NCBI GenBank assembly: GCA_026260175.1
Contig: JAKCWW010001022.1
Span: forward strand, 19,439-83,438
Direction of reading: 5' to 3'
Length of the DNA stretch: 64,000 nucleotides
Source: Reticulitermes lucifugus
Taxonomy: Eukaryota; Arthropoda; Insecta; Blattodea; Rhinotermitidae
This document shows, piece after piece, positions 24,520-36,469 of this stretch. The notes beneath the pieces are model-generated. The model had not been told where the DNA came from and made no database searches. It was given only the letters and a program-made list of their open reading frames with translations. The position numbers were made by a program, and so were the translations under genes. Each line of letters begins with the position of its first letter. Position 1 is the stretch's first letter.

Positions 24520-24589
24520 TTTTTTACTGTCAGATACAGATCGTAAACCAAGAATGAATTTAGTGAACTGGTTCCTTCATTGACTATAA

Positions 24590-25170
24590 CTAACTAACTC
24601 CATGGAGCAGAGTCCTTCTTGAGAAGCTAACAGGTAGTCAGCTAGTCAAAAAATTCCCCGCGTTTTCTGGAACCCGAAGGTTCATTACCGCACTCACAAG
24701 AGACCGCCACCTGTCCCTATCCTGAGTCATATCAATTCAGTCCATGCCCCCCATCCTACTTCTTCAAGATCCATTTTAATATTATCCTCTCATCTACGCC
24801 TGGGTCTTCCAAGAGGTCTCCTTCCCTCAGGTCTCCCCACAAAAATCCACTGTCATAAGTAAGCCTGACCTATACAGGCTCCTCAAATTCCATGTTCCAA
24901 ATTTCATGATCCTTTTCCGTTGCTTAATTTGTACCAAAGAATCAGTCCAGGTACGAGGCGTTGTATAGTGGTTCGTAACATGGTAATTTTTACGGTGAGG
25001 AGTTGTTAGCACCTTACCCAACCCCCAAGCTGGAGGGCCATCCCTTGTCGGCTGTCCGCGACTGCTTATTCAATGTATTCGCAGCTACTCTCCATATCCG
25101 GAGGCCGTTCCTCCATCCGCAACCCGAGGACACACCATGCCGTGGTGACAGGGACCCACTTATTATGGCT
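24590..25170 (-). mobile_element. LINE retrotransposon, internally deleted copy
   Basis: On the minus strand a 5' segment (about 25020-25170, GC-rich, leading into LVQIKQRKRIMKFGTWNLRS) brings in the start of an apurinic-type endonuclease: TWNLRSLYRSG is the conserved opening of that domain. Within a few codons the frame jumps to the extreme 3' part of the ORF: GRRPLGRPRRR, then an Asn/Ile/Met segment, MDW, DRDRWRALV, RVP and NAGNF. It ends at the conserved AGGACTCTGCTCCATGGAG. Nearly the whole endonuclease and all of the reverse transcriptase are deleted. The clade was not determined. It is the longest copy of a family with at least seven fragments in this window. Confidence 0.8.
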
Positions 25171-25734
25171 TCATTGACTAAATGGGGAAAAATAGGCCCT
25201 AAACTCCTGTTTTATGGTGAAACTTGGTTTCAGCTTAGTGGATAAGTGAAATCTCGAAATACCTGTTTTCCCACGTCAATCAGAGAACTACCTTCACATG
25301 TTGGTGTGTGGTTCTATACGAATGCAACTGGGCACTTTTTTTCTGAGACTAAATTCACACCGATATTACACGCATTCCGACACTACATATGAACACTTGT
25401 CCGACTGCGAGCAAACCTGTGGTCTTATTAGCAAGACATTGGAACATCTCACAGTGCAAGCAATTTTGTGCCTTTCTGAGAGTATTCATAATTTTCAATT
25501 TAATTATAACATCATAACACAATGTAACATTTAATTAAAAACCGCAGCACAAAATATCATTGTGAGTATTTTCGTTCATTTTGTTTGAAATATGAATTTC
25601 ACTAATATAAAAGTAAAGAAATTGCTCTACCAGTATTGTTGTAGTGCAAAAATTATGGTCTATTTCTGGGCCCGTAAGTTTGCATTTAGATTGACACATA
25701 TTCGGGCACGATTTGTGGTAATATTCTGCGATTT

Positions 25735-25960
25735 TAATTTTAATTCTCTTCGTTTTTTACACAGATATTTTGGTAACAAAATAATAAGTAGAGAACTGTG
25801 GCCTCCGCCTTCGCTATATCTGGACCCTTGCGATTTATTTGTGGGGCACGTTAAAGGATTAAGTGTATAGTAATAATTCTCGCACTGAAGACGATCTGAA
25901 AGAAGAGTTCAAAACACGGCCTTCTCAATTTCATCAGCAGTGCTTTGATGTGCGGTGAAT
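25735..25960 (+). mobile_element. Tc1/mariner-superfamily transposase fragment
   Basis: The plus strand reads RYFGNKIISRELWPPPSLYL then DPCDLF. This corresponds to the family motif RLISRGLWPPRSPDLTPxDFFLWGYLK that carries the last catalytic Asp. After a frameshift it continues WGTLKD, stop, VYSNNSRTEDDLKEEFKT and QQCFDVR, the usual C-terminal pattern. The DNA upstream of 25735 shows no earlier catalytic motif, so the copy is 5'-truncated. It belongs to a different subfamily from the mariner at 21052. Confidence 0.65.
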
Positions 25961-27804
25961 ATTGTGTTCTGTATGTGTGAAACATGTCTGCGAGCCGAAG
26001 GAAACCAAGTGCAAGCAACATAACAACCGACGGTCAGTCATAAAATTCACCTTGGAGTCGAGGCTCTCCTGGCGCTCATCACCACATTGTGTCTACATAT
26101 TGAATGTTACCGTATGTCAGTCACCAGGCGTCCTCTGCGCTGCGATTTCAATCGATGGGTATCTGCCTCAAATGCACAGGCGGGGCAGGCATGCTGTGAG
26201 TATTTACACAATATACGCAGCATGTGCACAGCCTCAGTCACTCCAGGCCTTGTACAGCAGATCACGCTTTACCCAACTTAAAGTTTGCTATAACGGCAGG
26301 TTAGAAATTTGAAAGGTAGTAAGCTTGACCGACACCAAGTTTAAACCCCTTATATCTCCTGTGTTGTAGTGCTTAGAAGCTCATTTTGGATGAGGAGTAG
26401 ATTGCAATAAAAATCCGAAGAGCCTTGGCTTCCAAAACCTCCAGAAATTCTCCATGTAATACTTACATCACAGTTCCAGCGCCTTCCTTAAATATGGTTA
26501 AAAAAACCCTAATATTAACCGCAGTACGTAGAACTAAAACGCATGGATCCTGTCTCACATCAAATTAGAATTTCGGCGATCACTGCGACGCTTGCCGTCA
26601 TGCAAACCATGGTGAGTGAAGAGTGTTGTGAGTGGTGAGATAAAATAATATCTATGTATTAGAGAACCGGGAGTGGGTGAAAAACCACGCTGGACTAACC
26701 TGGTCCATAACTCTAGATGGGATGCCGAAATGAAATTCTGTTGTTTATCATAATAATCCAGACAAAAAAAAAGAACCTTTTTCGACTTGTGAAATTTAAA
26801 GTTTTACGATTTTGACTGTACTCTTAACCATCTCTTGAGATGTGGCACCTGCAATTTTGTACACATATTCCGACATTTCGAAACAACATGCAAACTCTAT
26901 CTTCAAAAGTATTCTACACTAAATAATGGGATAATATATTCTTCCGAAAACGTGATACCAATATTCCAAGATACAAATCCAGAAAATTATTCTTCTTAGT
27001 GAGAATTTCAATTTTCACAAGTTTTGCAATTGTCATTTCGACATTTGGAAACATAAATAACCTACTATTAAAAATTTAAATGTCAGTACCAAATTCTGAA
27101 ACACTAAACAAGGTAGAATATGCATGGTATGAGTAACATGAAAAAGATAGAAAATGTGAGTAATATAACACTGTGGTGCATTTGGATGTTAGCATCTTGG
27201 ACAGGGATTAACATAAACTTTAAACAACTTCTACCCTAATCTACTGTATTTCTCACATTTATATGTATGTTAGAGAACTGCAGTTCTTTATTACTTTTTA
27301 TTATAGCTCTCCTAAAAATTTTAATTAACATGTCTACTTTTATTTTGTCTGTGTTAGGATTGTGGGATATAACATCCAATTTGGTCCCTGTCGAAGTATT
27401 TTTTACTTGTTGTCTTATAAAAATATTTCGTGCACAGTTTGTAGGTATATTCGTAATCTAGCTATGTCTCTCCTTAAACTACACAGTGATTATTAAATTG
27501 AAGTATTCCAAACAAATTGAATAATTGCCCGATTATTTCCTAGTAACACAGGTGATTAGTAAAATTATTTCTACTCGCCAAAACACATTGTATAAGCTTG
27601 CATAAGCAGGCTTTGTCACACGTATCCCGTGGTTCAATCTTTCAATTAGCAGGAAATAATATTATAAAAATTATACTAACAGTGCTGAAAAGAAGTTAGG
27701 TTTCAATTAATTCACACACACTAGCATAATTATGTGCAAGTAATTTATTGAAGTTAAGGCTGTACTTAACCCCGGCCTTCTCTACTCGCAAAAAGCGTAA
27801 ATAT
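25961..27804. other. No recognised gene
   Basis: GC-richer until about 26300 (overlapping open frames 25962-26312 and 26087-26281, no domain), then AT-rich. A frame at 27267-27461 is hydrophobic but of low complexity. Confidence 0.4.
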
Positions 27805-28165
27805 TTCTTAAACAGCATGATTTTCGGAACACAATATACTATTTTACATGGAACACATTTTGATTTTCCTTTTAGCGCTTATCTGTAACTTTTTTCAACC
27901 CAACAAATTTTCAGCGCAATATTCTCATAAATTTCTCTAGGTCTTCTTGCAAAGTGCCTCTTATTTTTGCCCGATTTAAAACAAATTATATTTTTTCGAT
28001 ATATTTTTGTAAATATCCTCAATATAAAATGTCAGGAAAATCCGTTCAGCCGGACTCTAGTAGTTCCATCCACGAGAAGAGAAGAATGGAAGGACGGATC
28101 AACAAACAGGCAGAGAGATTAACAGGCAGGCAGGAATGACAAATCTTATAGTCGGTATTGTGAAG
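27805..28165 (+). repeat. Dispersed repeat R2, copy 1
   Basis: Begins near TTAAACAGCATGATTTTCGG and ends near ATGACAAATCTTATAGTCGG. The copy at 52214-52545 begins ATAAACAGCACGATTTTCGG and ends ATGACAAAGCTGATAGTCGC. In between both share GAAAATCYGT followed by a GACGGAC/GACAGAC-like purine-pyrimidine run. Such ends (a segment like AAATCCGTCCAGC plus a GACAGACAGAC tract) are common at 3' termini of RTE-like LINEs in arthropods; that assignment is an inference. Confidence 0.6.
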
Positions 28166-28366
28166 ATTGCTAACGAGCCTTGGTTCATGCTTCCAGAACT
28201 CCCCTAGACTGAAGCTCCCAAGATGTAAATCAAATATGCCGACGCCTTCAAACTGTTAAAATAAGTTAAATATTTTTTAGCTATTAATAAACTGTAATTA
28301 TATCTATAAGTTTGATTTTTAATTTCACGTGGCATATTTAATTTAATAATTTTTAACTATTGTCAA

Positions 28367-28619
28367 TCCCGGTGGCCGCATGATCTAAGGCGTAGTTCTG
28401 CTACCGTTCACTCGCTGGGATTGCGGTTTCAAATCCCGCCGAGGGCATGGCTCTCTGTCTCTTGTGAAAGTTGTGATTATTCAGGTAGAGGCCTTTGCGA
28501 CGGTCGATCCCTCGTCCAGAGGAGTCCTACCGAGTGTGGTGTGGCTGTATCTGATATTGAATCCTCAAACATGTGGCGGCCTAGGCCCGAGTAGGGCTGT
28601 TACGTCACAAGAAAAAAAT
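28367..28619 (+). mobile_element. tRNA-derived SINE (family S2)
   Basis: Head GGTGGCCGCATGATCTAAGG (tRNA-Leu/Ser-like box A region) with box B TTGCGGTTTCAAATCCCGCC. The body contains CTCGTCCAGAGGAGTCCTAC and GTGTGGTG, and the end is A-rich. It shares head and body with the inverted copy at 29420-29661. Confidence 0.75.
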
Positions 28620-29044
28620 ATTAATATATACCTAGATAGGCTTGCATTAAAATTAGACAATTAGAAATTTGTAACCAGCAAAGAGGTTGAATTGGTAATA
28701 TTTCTAATTTGTGTTCGGGAGGTGCATTTTCGAATTTTGGAAGAAACATCCGCTATTCTGATTGAGATATTTAGTGGCTGTTCCTAGTCCTTCCAGGAAA
28801 TGATAGAAAAGAATTGTCAGTTAAGCCAAAACCACTTCCTTCCACATCCTGTGCATTTTTTAAGGGTTTCCACAAAGATGAAGACTAATCTGTAGTCTTC
28901 TCGTTTATGACACTTTGCCGTACTCTGGTAGAGGAGAACCGATGTTTCGGAGGAATCCGCTGCCTCAACGTTTCCTTTTGAAGTAGGTGAGATTCTATTG
29001 CTCACTCAAGAAGAATTGTGCTATATAGAGCCAGTCAAATGTGT

Positions 29045-29205
29045 AATGACAACTAACTTCATGGAACACAGTCCTTTTTAGAAACTAAGATTTTCTCGGC
29101 TGGTCAAGAAGTTCTCCGCATTTTATGAACTCGAAAGTCGACTAGCGCGATCACAAGTGCCCGCCGCCTCTCCCTATTCTGACCCAGACCAATTCTGTCT
29201 AATCA
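29045..29205 (-). mobile_element. LINE 3' end fragment (PLGRPRRR family)
   Basis: The minus strand shows GGTCAGAATAGGGAGAGGCG, then the RVPxNA-equivalent region and AAAAAGGACTGTGTTCCATG, matching the tail at 5600-5755 and 24590. It is heavily mutated and 5'-truncated. Confidence 0.6.
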
Positions 29206-29419
29206 ATGAGTAATAACCAGCATTTGTAAAATGTATTTAATTCTGTTGACCTCTTCGTTAGGGGTACTGTGGAGTACCTCTCATACTAAATTGATTCGCA
29301 AGTCTGTGAAAATAAAACTCGCAACATTTATAATTTTGATTACTTCTGACTTTTTATATTTCACTGACGTTAATTTCTTCTGAACGCTCTAGTGTTATTT
29401 TCTTTTCCTCTTCTTTTCC

Positions 29420-29661
29420 AAGGCACAAAGCCCCTAGTGGCCTAGAGCCTCCTCATGATCGAGGCTCCACGATCACATTCAGTTGCAAACACCACTCTTG
29501 GTAGGATTCCTCTGGACGAGTGATCAGCCCGACCTACAAACTTATGCCTGACAACACGCAACACTCACAAGAGGCACACATCCAAGTCCCGATGAGATTC
29601 AAACCCACAATCCCAACAAGAGAACAGTCGCAAACCCACGCCTTAGACCGCGCGGCCAGAT
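29420..29661 (-). mobile_element. tRNA-derived SINE (family S2), inverted to 28367 copy
   Basis: On the minus strand it begins GATCTGGCCGCGCGGTCTAAGG, has box B GTGGGTTTGAATCTC and body CTCGTCCAGAGGAATCCTAC followed by GTGGTGTTTGC. It aligns with the S2 copy 0.8 kb away in the opposite orientation. Confidence 0.75.
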
Positions 29662-31497
29662 CTAGTTATATGCTTCACAAAAATGAAATTGTCCTCTTAT
29701 TCTGTGAAGTCTTTCTGAACCCGTAAAGTAGCTTCAAACAAGAGCCACGCCATCCCTTTTAAGACAGTTCAGTGACCAGCTTGCTTCCCAAAGAGAAATA
29801 GGATGTGACGTCTTATAACAAGGAAACCTTCGACTTCGCGCCACTCGTAATTCCCCTGGCATCGGACAAACAAGTTAACGTCGTTATGAGGTTTGAGCGC
29901 AGTTAGCAGTCCGTTGAATATGTGTTGGAACGGCTCGAAATAAATAAGTTTTATAATTTAGAAACAAACGGGTCTTCTCAACAAATAATCTTATTGTTAA
30001 GATTTTGAAGGGCCACAGAATGTCATTATTTATGTAAATGAGAAAGTGGTATTCAGTTTTGATGGTCGATGTTGGTGGATCGCTTTGATTGATCTGCTGG
30101 ATAGTAGTTTAAAACGTCGGTCGAATAATTGGTTGAACACTGATTGTCGATTTATCGGTGAGATTGTCAGTTGAACGATCAGATAACAGGATGGTCTGAA
30201 GGTCGTTTGAATGGGTCTTGGTGCAGTCGTATAATTGATTGGATTGGACGGATTATTTTCTTGTATGTTTGCTCGAAAAATCGGTTTGTCAATTGGACAG
30301 TTGACTGTAGATCGAATGTGCGGTTTAACTGTTATGATACGTTCTGTCTCTTTATTTTACTAAGCTGTAGATCTGAAGCTGTGTGGCAGCCCATAGACTA
30401 AATTGCTGGTGAGTGCAGTAGAAAAGGCAATTGCCTGTCCCAGCTTTTGACCAGATGGACCGAAGAGCGATAGTCAGAATATTCGATTTGCCTTCTGAAT
30501 TCCTACCTGTTCCTAAAGAAGACGTGAGAGAAGTAGTACCAGCAGCATTTTCGCAAGTAATTTTGTGTTTAATCACTCTCGGTCGTTCACCCGAAGTCTT
30601 TTTAAATGAAGTTTTTAAGAGATCTCATTGAAATTTACTACTCAAGTAAACAAGATGGTTTGTAAGGCAAACTTGCCCAATTTCTAGACATAAGCCATCC
30701 ACATTTTATGGTACACCCGTCTAAATTCGCCACGAAGTTAAGTAGGCTAAGGGTTGCGTCAGTTTTAACGGTTTTCGTCGGATGGCTCCGTAATGTAAGT
30801 GTCCATTAGTATGTTATAATTGCTGTGGATTACATAACCTACTTAAGGGAGTACTTGATACGACCCCACAACGGAAAAATATATGTCACTATAGTGGATA
30901 GTTTTACGTCTTGCACATATTCCGCCAATGTCGCCTAATAGACTAACTGATAAAAAGTTTTTGAGCGCTCTATGTTAGAGGGGGCACGCATTATCAATCC
31001 TTCAAGGAGCCCCTAACGAGAAGTTAAAAGAGTATGTCTCGTGACCTTGGCTGCCATAAACTTTGATCAACCCTACCATTCCATTTGTCAAAAATCTTCA
31101 TTATTATACCAAGGTACCATTAGGTAGCACACACCTTGTAGTTACAAAAAGAGTATTGGTGTATGTTATACACACTTATATTAATAGTTATAAAGAAAGC
31201 TACACAAAAACTTTTGAATTCATTCTGTAGTTTGTAATTAACTTGCAGCGTGTTAAGTCCTTCTTACTCTAGGAATACAAACGTTGCAAATTACTTCGGC
31301 ATGTCGCGCGCGCTTTCGGGCAACACCTAACATGATACTGCATGTCACATATCAATCTTGTGTCCGCCACGGCTTCTCCACCCTATCACACAAAGAAACT
31401 GTACACTAATATGAACGATGATGCCTTTAGTCTGCTGGAACATGGTCAGAAGGCGGGGCTCGCTCGTTACCGTGCGTTAATTGTTTAACGCTGTGCC
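29662..31497. other. No gene; cryptic TTGRT-rich stretch at 30060-30330
   Basis: 30060-30330 is C-poor and repeats short words such as GATTG, GGTTGA and GGTCG without a fixed period. Open frames at 30171-30401 and 30431-30631 have no recognisable domain. Confidence 0.4.
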
Positions 31498-31520
31498 CAC
31501 TCACTCACTCACTCACTCAC
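31498..31520. repeat. (CACT)n microsatellite
   Basis: Five to six CACT units. Confidence 0.9.
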
Positions 31521-32071
31521 AATGACTTTCCCTACAGAGACCTATAATGAGACCACGGAGAGAAGTTCCACGGATCGACACCCTCTATATCTCTCTCGAC
31601 GTTTTACATTTCAGCCTCCAATATACTCTCCTATATTCTGCTCCATTTTGTCAATGCATTCTCTTCAATTTTATGCACGTGGGGATAGCTCTTTGATTAA
31701 TTTCTAGCGACTAGCATTCTGGGCTAGTTTATGTTCACAAACGGGAGCTGCTGAGAGATAAAACAGTAGAACAGAGAATCCTCGTGCACTGCCATTTTCA
31801 CCATCCATGGTTCTTTCCGTACTTCGGTAAATTAGGCAAGTTGGACATTTAAAAATTCACAGAACTTAGTAATATTTCTGAAGGCAGATTTATTTTTTAA
31901 TATAGTCTCCATCTCTGTCGACAGTCTGCTTTATCTTAGAAAAACAGCATGTGTTCCCGCCCGGTAAAATTGTTTTTCCTCCTCTGCAGAAATTCACTAA
32001 AATAGAGTTTGGCATGTTGTTTTGTGTGCATGTAGAACTTAGTCTCTCATATTAAGAGAAAACATAGTCTG

Positions 32072-32115
32072 AGGCTGAGGAGAATAGGAGGCTGAGGAGA
32101 ATAGGAGGCTGAGGA
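32072..32115. repeat. 17-bp tandem repeat, about 2.5 copies
   Basis: The unit AGGCTGAGGAGAATAGG repeats perfectly at 32072 and 32089 and partially at 32106. Confidence 0.9.
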
Positions 32116-32718
32116 ATACATTTGGGCTTAAGAGAGAAAAAGAAACAGAAGCCTGGAGAAAATTGCATACTGGGGAGCTTCTTGATTTGTAATGGTCACT
32201 AAATATTATTAGAGTGATCAAATTATGGAGCACGGGATGGACTGGCATAAGGCACATATGGGGGGAGAAAACGAATGAATGCTAGGTTTTGTGCGGGAAC
32301 CTGCAGAAACCAGACCACTTTAACTACCTAGTCCTTCGTTAATGTGGTGAAGAAGAATCATGCCCTTGCTGTGGTATGGAGAAACTCAAGTAAATGTTTG
32401 GATAAAGAAATACAATATACAAATTTTAATTCTTTTAAATGCACAGTTTATTACTTACTCTTCATAACGAATATACGTTAGACACCGAAACCTAATATGC
32501 GGAATTAGATGTCAATTCGATAATTTGGCCTATATTCTAGAAAACTTACACTCTAATTACAAGCAATACGTTAGGAACATGTACAAGCTAAATTATCAAC
32601 CTGGTAAAAAAAAGTAGACCAACTGAATTAATTTATTTATTCTTAGGTACAACTGATCTCATTACACATACAATGACTTCACTCAGAGTCTTTTTCAGAC
32701 CTCACACAGTCCTCTCAG

Positions 32719-33301
32719 TTAGAAACAACGTGCTCTGCACCTACCGTTCTTGTCACATTTGTGACAATGGTATTTTGTTTTCCTCTCCATAGATCTTGGG
32801 CCCGACACGCATTTACCTCGTTGGTTTTTTCGTTTAGAAGGCTGGATTTTCTCATCGTTATTTTTGTGCTTCACTTTGATGTGGAGTGCTCAATGAAGAC
32901 GGTTAATATTCTGCTGCATTTTAAGAATCAGCTTGTCGGACATTTTCACTCCTAACGTCTTGAGGAAGATCTTGAGGATATACTGTTTTTCTTTTCTTAT
33001 TGTCCCAACGGTAAACAAATTTTGTGTTTGCAATTTATCAGGGGACCGAGAAACGTTGAGACACCAGTTGCCCATTGTTAGGTTTCTATCAGAAGTAGAA
33101 GTTGCAGCAATCATCCTTTCAACCACATCGTAAGTTGAGCAGCTGAATGCGTGTGGCCTCTCTAGGCTCTTTTGCTCTCACTGGCATCAGCAAGGTAACT
33201 GTCGCTATTGTGTCATATTCACCATCCTCAAACCCATATTCCTCTTCGTCACATTCATCCAGTAACTTTATCAGGTGCACTTTTACAGTCTCATAGGCCA
33301 T
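32719..33301 (-). mobile_element. piggyBac-type transposase pseudogene
   Basis: The 5' end is the ATG at 33301, with an acidic stretch (LDECDEEEYGFEDGEY) as in piggyBac N-termini. After a deletion and a frame change, TYDVVERMIAATSTSDRNLT and VGTIRKEKQYI match the core pattern RNxTxDNWFTS...GTIRKNKxEIP. A further deletion leads to the C-terminal cysteine-rich domain, with Cys/His residues in KCVSG, YHCHKCDKNGRCRARC and a stop at 32719-32721. The catalytic Asp of the DNWF motif is Gly (MGNWC). About 190 codons remain of a protein normally near 550-600, so it is inactive. TTAA-flanked ends were not located. Confidence 0.75.
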
Positions 33302-33654
33302 CCTATAATATGAAACACTTTTTGTATTAAAAATTCTCGTTATTTTTCCTATATTAATAAAAATAATTTACAACATTTGTAAATCTATATTAGGAAGATA
33401 ATCATAAGCAATTGAACTTACATTGAATACTGGAAACTCCAGTGCCAGTGTTGTGGTAGGATTTTAGAAATCCCATCTAGAGAAAAGCGTCGGCACTATT
33501 AAAACAGCTGAATGAAAATTGTGGTTTCTATGGAGATGTAAACTAATAGTGACGCTATTAAGGTGCACAAGAGCCAAATAATTACTCACATGTTTGCCCA
33601 TGACGTACTAAAATACCTAAGTTTGGGTGTGAGAAAATCCACTAGAGTAAAGAA

Positions 33655-33855
33655 GGGCTACTAGTAGATGGGAAATAATATTAAAGTGGAATAGCGTGGA
33701 CTGGATTCAGCTAGTTTATAATAGGGACGAGTGGCGATTTGAAGTGGATACGGTAATGAAACTTCGAGTTCCATAAAATGCAGCGGATTTTTTAACTATC
33801 TAAGAAACTATTAACTTCTTAAGAAACATTCTACTCCATGGAATTTTAGTTAGTT
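33655..33855 (+). mobile_element. LINE 3' end fragment (PLGRPRRR family)
   Basis: Plus strand: RWE-like start, IILKWNSVDWIQLVYNRDEW, VDTVMKLRVP, stop, NAADFLTI, stop, ETINFLRNILLHGIL. It aligns codon for codon with the copies at 5600 and 24590. It lacks everything upstream. Confidence 0.7.
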
Positions 33856-34589
33856 ACTTTATTTGTTTGTTTGATTGTTTGTCAGTGAGAGTTATTAATT
33901 AGTTAAGTACGTAGGTAGCTAAATGTAAAAGCCTATTGAAGTGGCTAATATTACCGCCAGATGGCGGACTTAGCAAATACTGAAAGAAACTCTCCATGTA
34001 AAAGGGCTTAGTGCCTAGTGGAAAAATTAACAACCGCTTTAGATGTTGCATGATCATGCACAGAACCAACTTGGAGGTAATTTATCTACTTATATATTTC
34101 TTACTGCATTCATCAATGCTGTTGTTAAAGCCTAACATCTCCACATCTAATCATGCAGTCACATAAAATGCATGGTGATTTCTGTGACAGTTTCATGGTT
34201 TTTTTTTAACTTTTTTTGGGTTGGGGCATTTCGGGTATTATCATTTAATCTTACATAAAAGCCAGGTTTATGAATCTTAGCAGCCACAGAGGACGTAGTT
34301 ACTCTTAGTGTCTGACACCGTTAATTTTCAAACAGCTTTCGCGCAGATTTCGGTAAGTCATATACATGCCTTGAAATAGTGGCTTGAGACAGAGACCGCG
34401 AAATTTTACTTATTTTTCTTAACGGTTAAATGCATTATTAGGAAGTGGAAGTAATCTGCAAACCATCAGATCTAGGCGTTACATTTTCAGGAGTTTAAAT
34501 ACCGAATGCTGCAAGGAAAGCATGTAATAGCAACTTGGAAATTATCTGAGCACGTGCTCAACAACAGAGGAAAGAGAATGAAATGAAAT

Positions 34590-34631
<42 letters not shown>

Positions 34632-36469
34632 GTTCACATGAAGACTCAAAGGAGGCGGACCACGTGTAAAACGGTGAAACAGCGCAATACGTACCAGAGT
34701 TAAATGCTGTTTTTATAAAACCATTAGCTTAGAGGCATATTCACCTAATTTGTTTTAACACGGAAAAGAAGGAAGAAGGAAAGGAAAGAAAAATGGTGAC
34801 AAAATATTTGCAGCTGTAAATAATACAATATGATTGAATCTTAGGTCACACCATTACGCAGTTAATAAGTGAATTCAAAACATTACAGAAAAATGATAGC
34901 CCCATATTATCTGAAAACTTAAAAATGAAAATTCAAGTCTTCTGTGTCACGCTGTGTCGATTGGTAATGAATAGGGACATTTCGAAGGATAGTAGCGCCT
35001 CCATTTTCAGGATCAAGCAGTCCAAGAATAATCTGAAAATGAAGGTATTGCAATCCCTCAGAACGTCGAAAAACGTACATCAAATGACACTGCGTAACAT
35101 TCAAGACAATGTGAATCTAAAACAACACTGCTGCGAGAAATTCAAACCCTGAAACTTAAAAAAAAATACTGCGGTAAATTTAACCCAAAACGCAGAAGAG
35201 CTAACGACCAGAAACCTACGATTCATACAGTAACTGGGGCCGATTACAATGTGCTGTCTTCTACTGCTCGAACACTGAGACCGTGGTTTCAAAATTCAGT
35301 GCAAAGATGAAAATGTATGACCCCTTCTCTTCCATATTGTTTTAATTTTATCTACAGACCTTGCAATGCGCTGATCCACCATTCAAGAAGTCCTGTTTGA
35401 AAAGCAAGGTTCAGAGACATAGAAAAGTGAGGTCGTGTAGCACCAAGAAGTCAGTTGATGAAGACTGCTTATCAAAATGCGGACTGAAATGAACCACTGC
35501 TGGAACACTGGAAATTCTTAACGTAGGGTCTGCCTTATGGCTTCCGCTTCGAGTGATAATGTTGACAACAGTCCGGAGCCCTTCCTTTCTTCAAGCTGTC
35601 TGTAGCTTTAAATAGTTACACCCATCACAGAACGCTTTCACGAAAAGAAGGGATTTCACCATAAGATGTTCTGAGACGTATTTGAGCAACAGTAACTGAT
35701 TTGTTTTTTGTCACCCCCGACACACACACACACACTCATAACGTTCTTTTTTCGAAGCCATTCTCAAACTAAATGCAGAATGTTCTTCTCTCAGTTTGCC
35801 ACATGTGCACGTCCAATTGCGCTCGGTAGAAAACTTGTGTCCCTGTGCTTAATTAAGCACCTAATCATGGGTAGGTAGGATGGAGATGAGGAAAAGCTCC
35901 ACGGACTCTTTATCTCGGCACCAGATAAAAGTGCGTGATCGGCCTGATCTGATCACTTTATCCCCAGAGGAAGTTCACTCCAGTACCCAAGGAAAAAAGG
36001 GCTGTGTCGGCCCGAGAGGTGTTCTGAACAGGGTAGAGAAGATAAAATTGTCAGCTTCTGACTGGAATCTAACACTAATTCCACTGTCATCCCGCCATAA
36101 CCTAGTGTCAATAATCTTTAAGCCAGCGATGAATAGAATGCGGCCCGTATGCCTTTACAAGGCGGCTTGCAATCTAATTTCAGGCATGAAATTCAAACCA
36201 TAATTATAATTATTCAACAAGATTTTGGCAACACGAATGAAAACTACTGTTTTGCACGTGTTGGTGCAAGGCCGTCTAAACCTCATACGTAAAAAACTTC
36301 CATCGCTTCACGTTAAAATACAGTCACTGGCTTTTTTATCATATAAACATAAAATTGTAAAGACTGATATATTTCCTCTTATAAAACTTGTCCCCTCTCA
36401 CTAGTAGTATATTTCCCAGAGTGATCAAGAACCACGTGTGAACCAGCGAAGCGGGCTAAATGGTCTAGT
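33856..36469. other. No gene; (GT)n at 34592-34629
   Basis: Contains a 38-bp GT microsatellite at 34592-34629 and a short CA run near 35720. Open frames at 34919-35292 and 35880-36203 have no recognisable domain. Confidence 0.5.
34592..34629. repeat. (GT)n microsatellite
   Basis: Nineteen uninterrupted GT units. Confidence 0.97.

Noticed and set aside
25962-26312. 116-residue frame downstream of the Tc1/mariner fragment
   Set aside because: It partly overlaps the transposon C-terminus in another frame and has no domain of its own.
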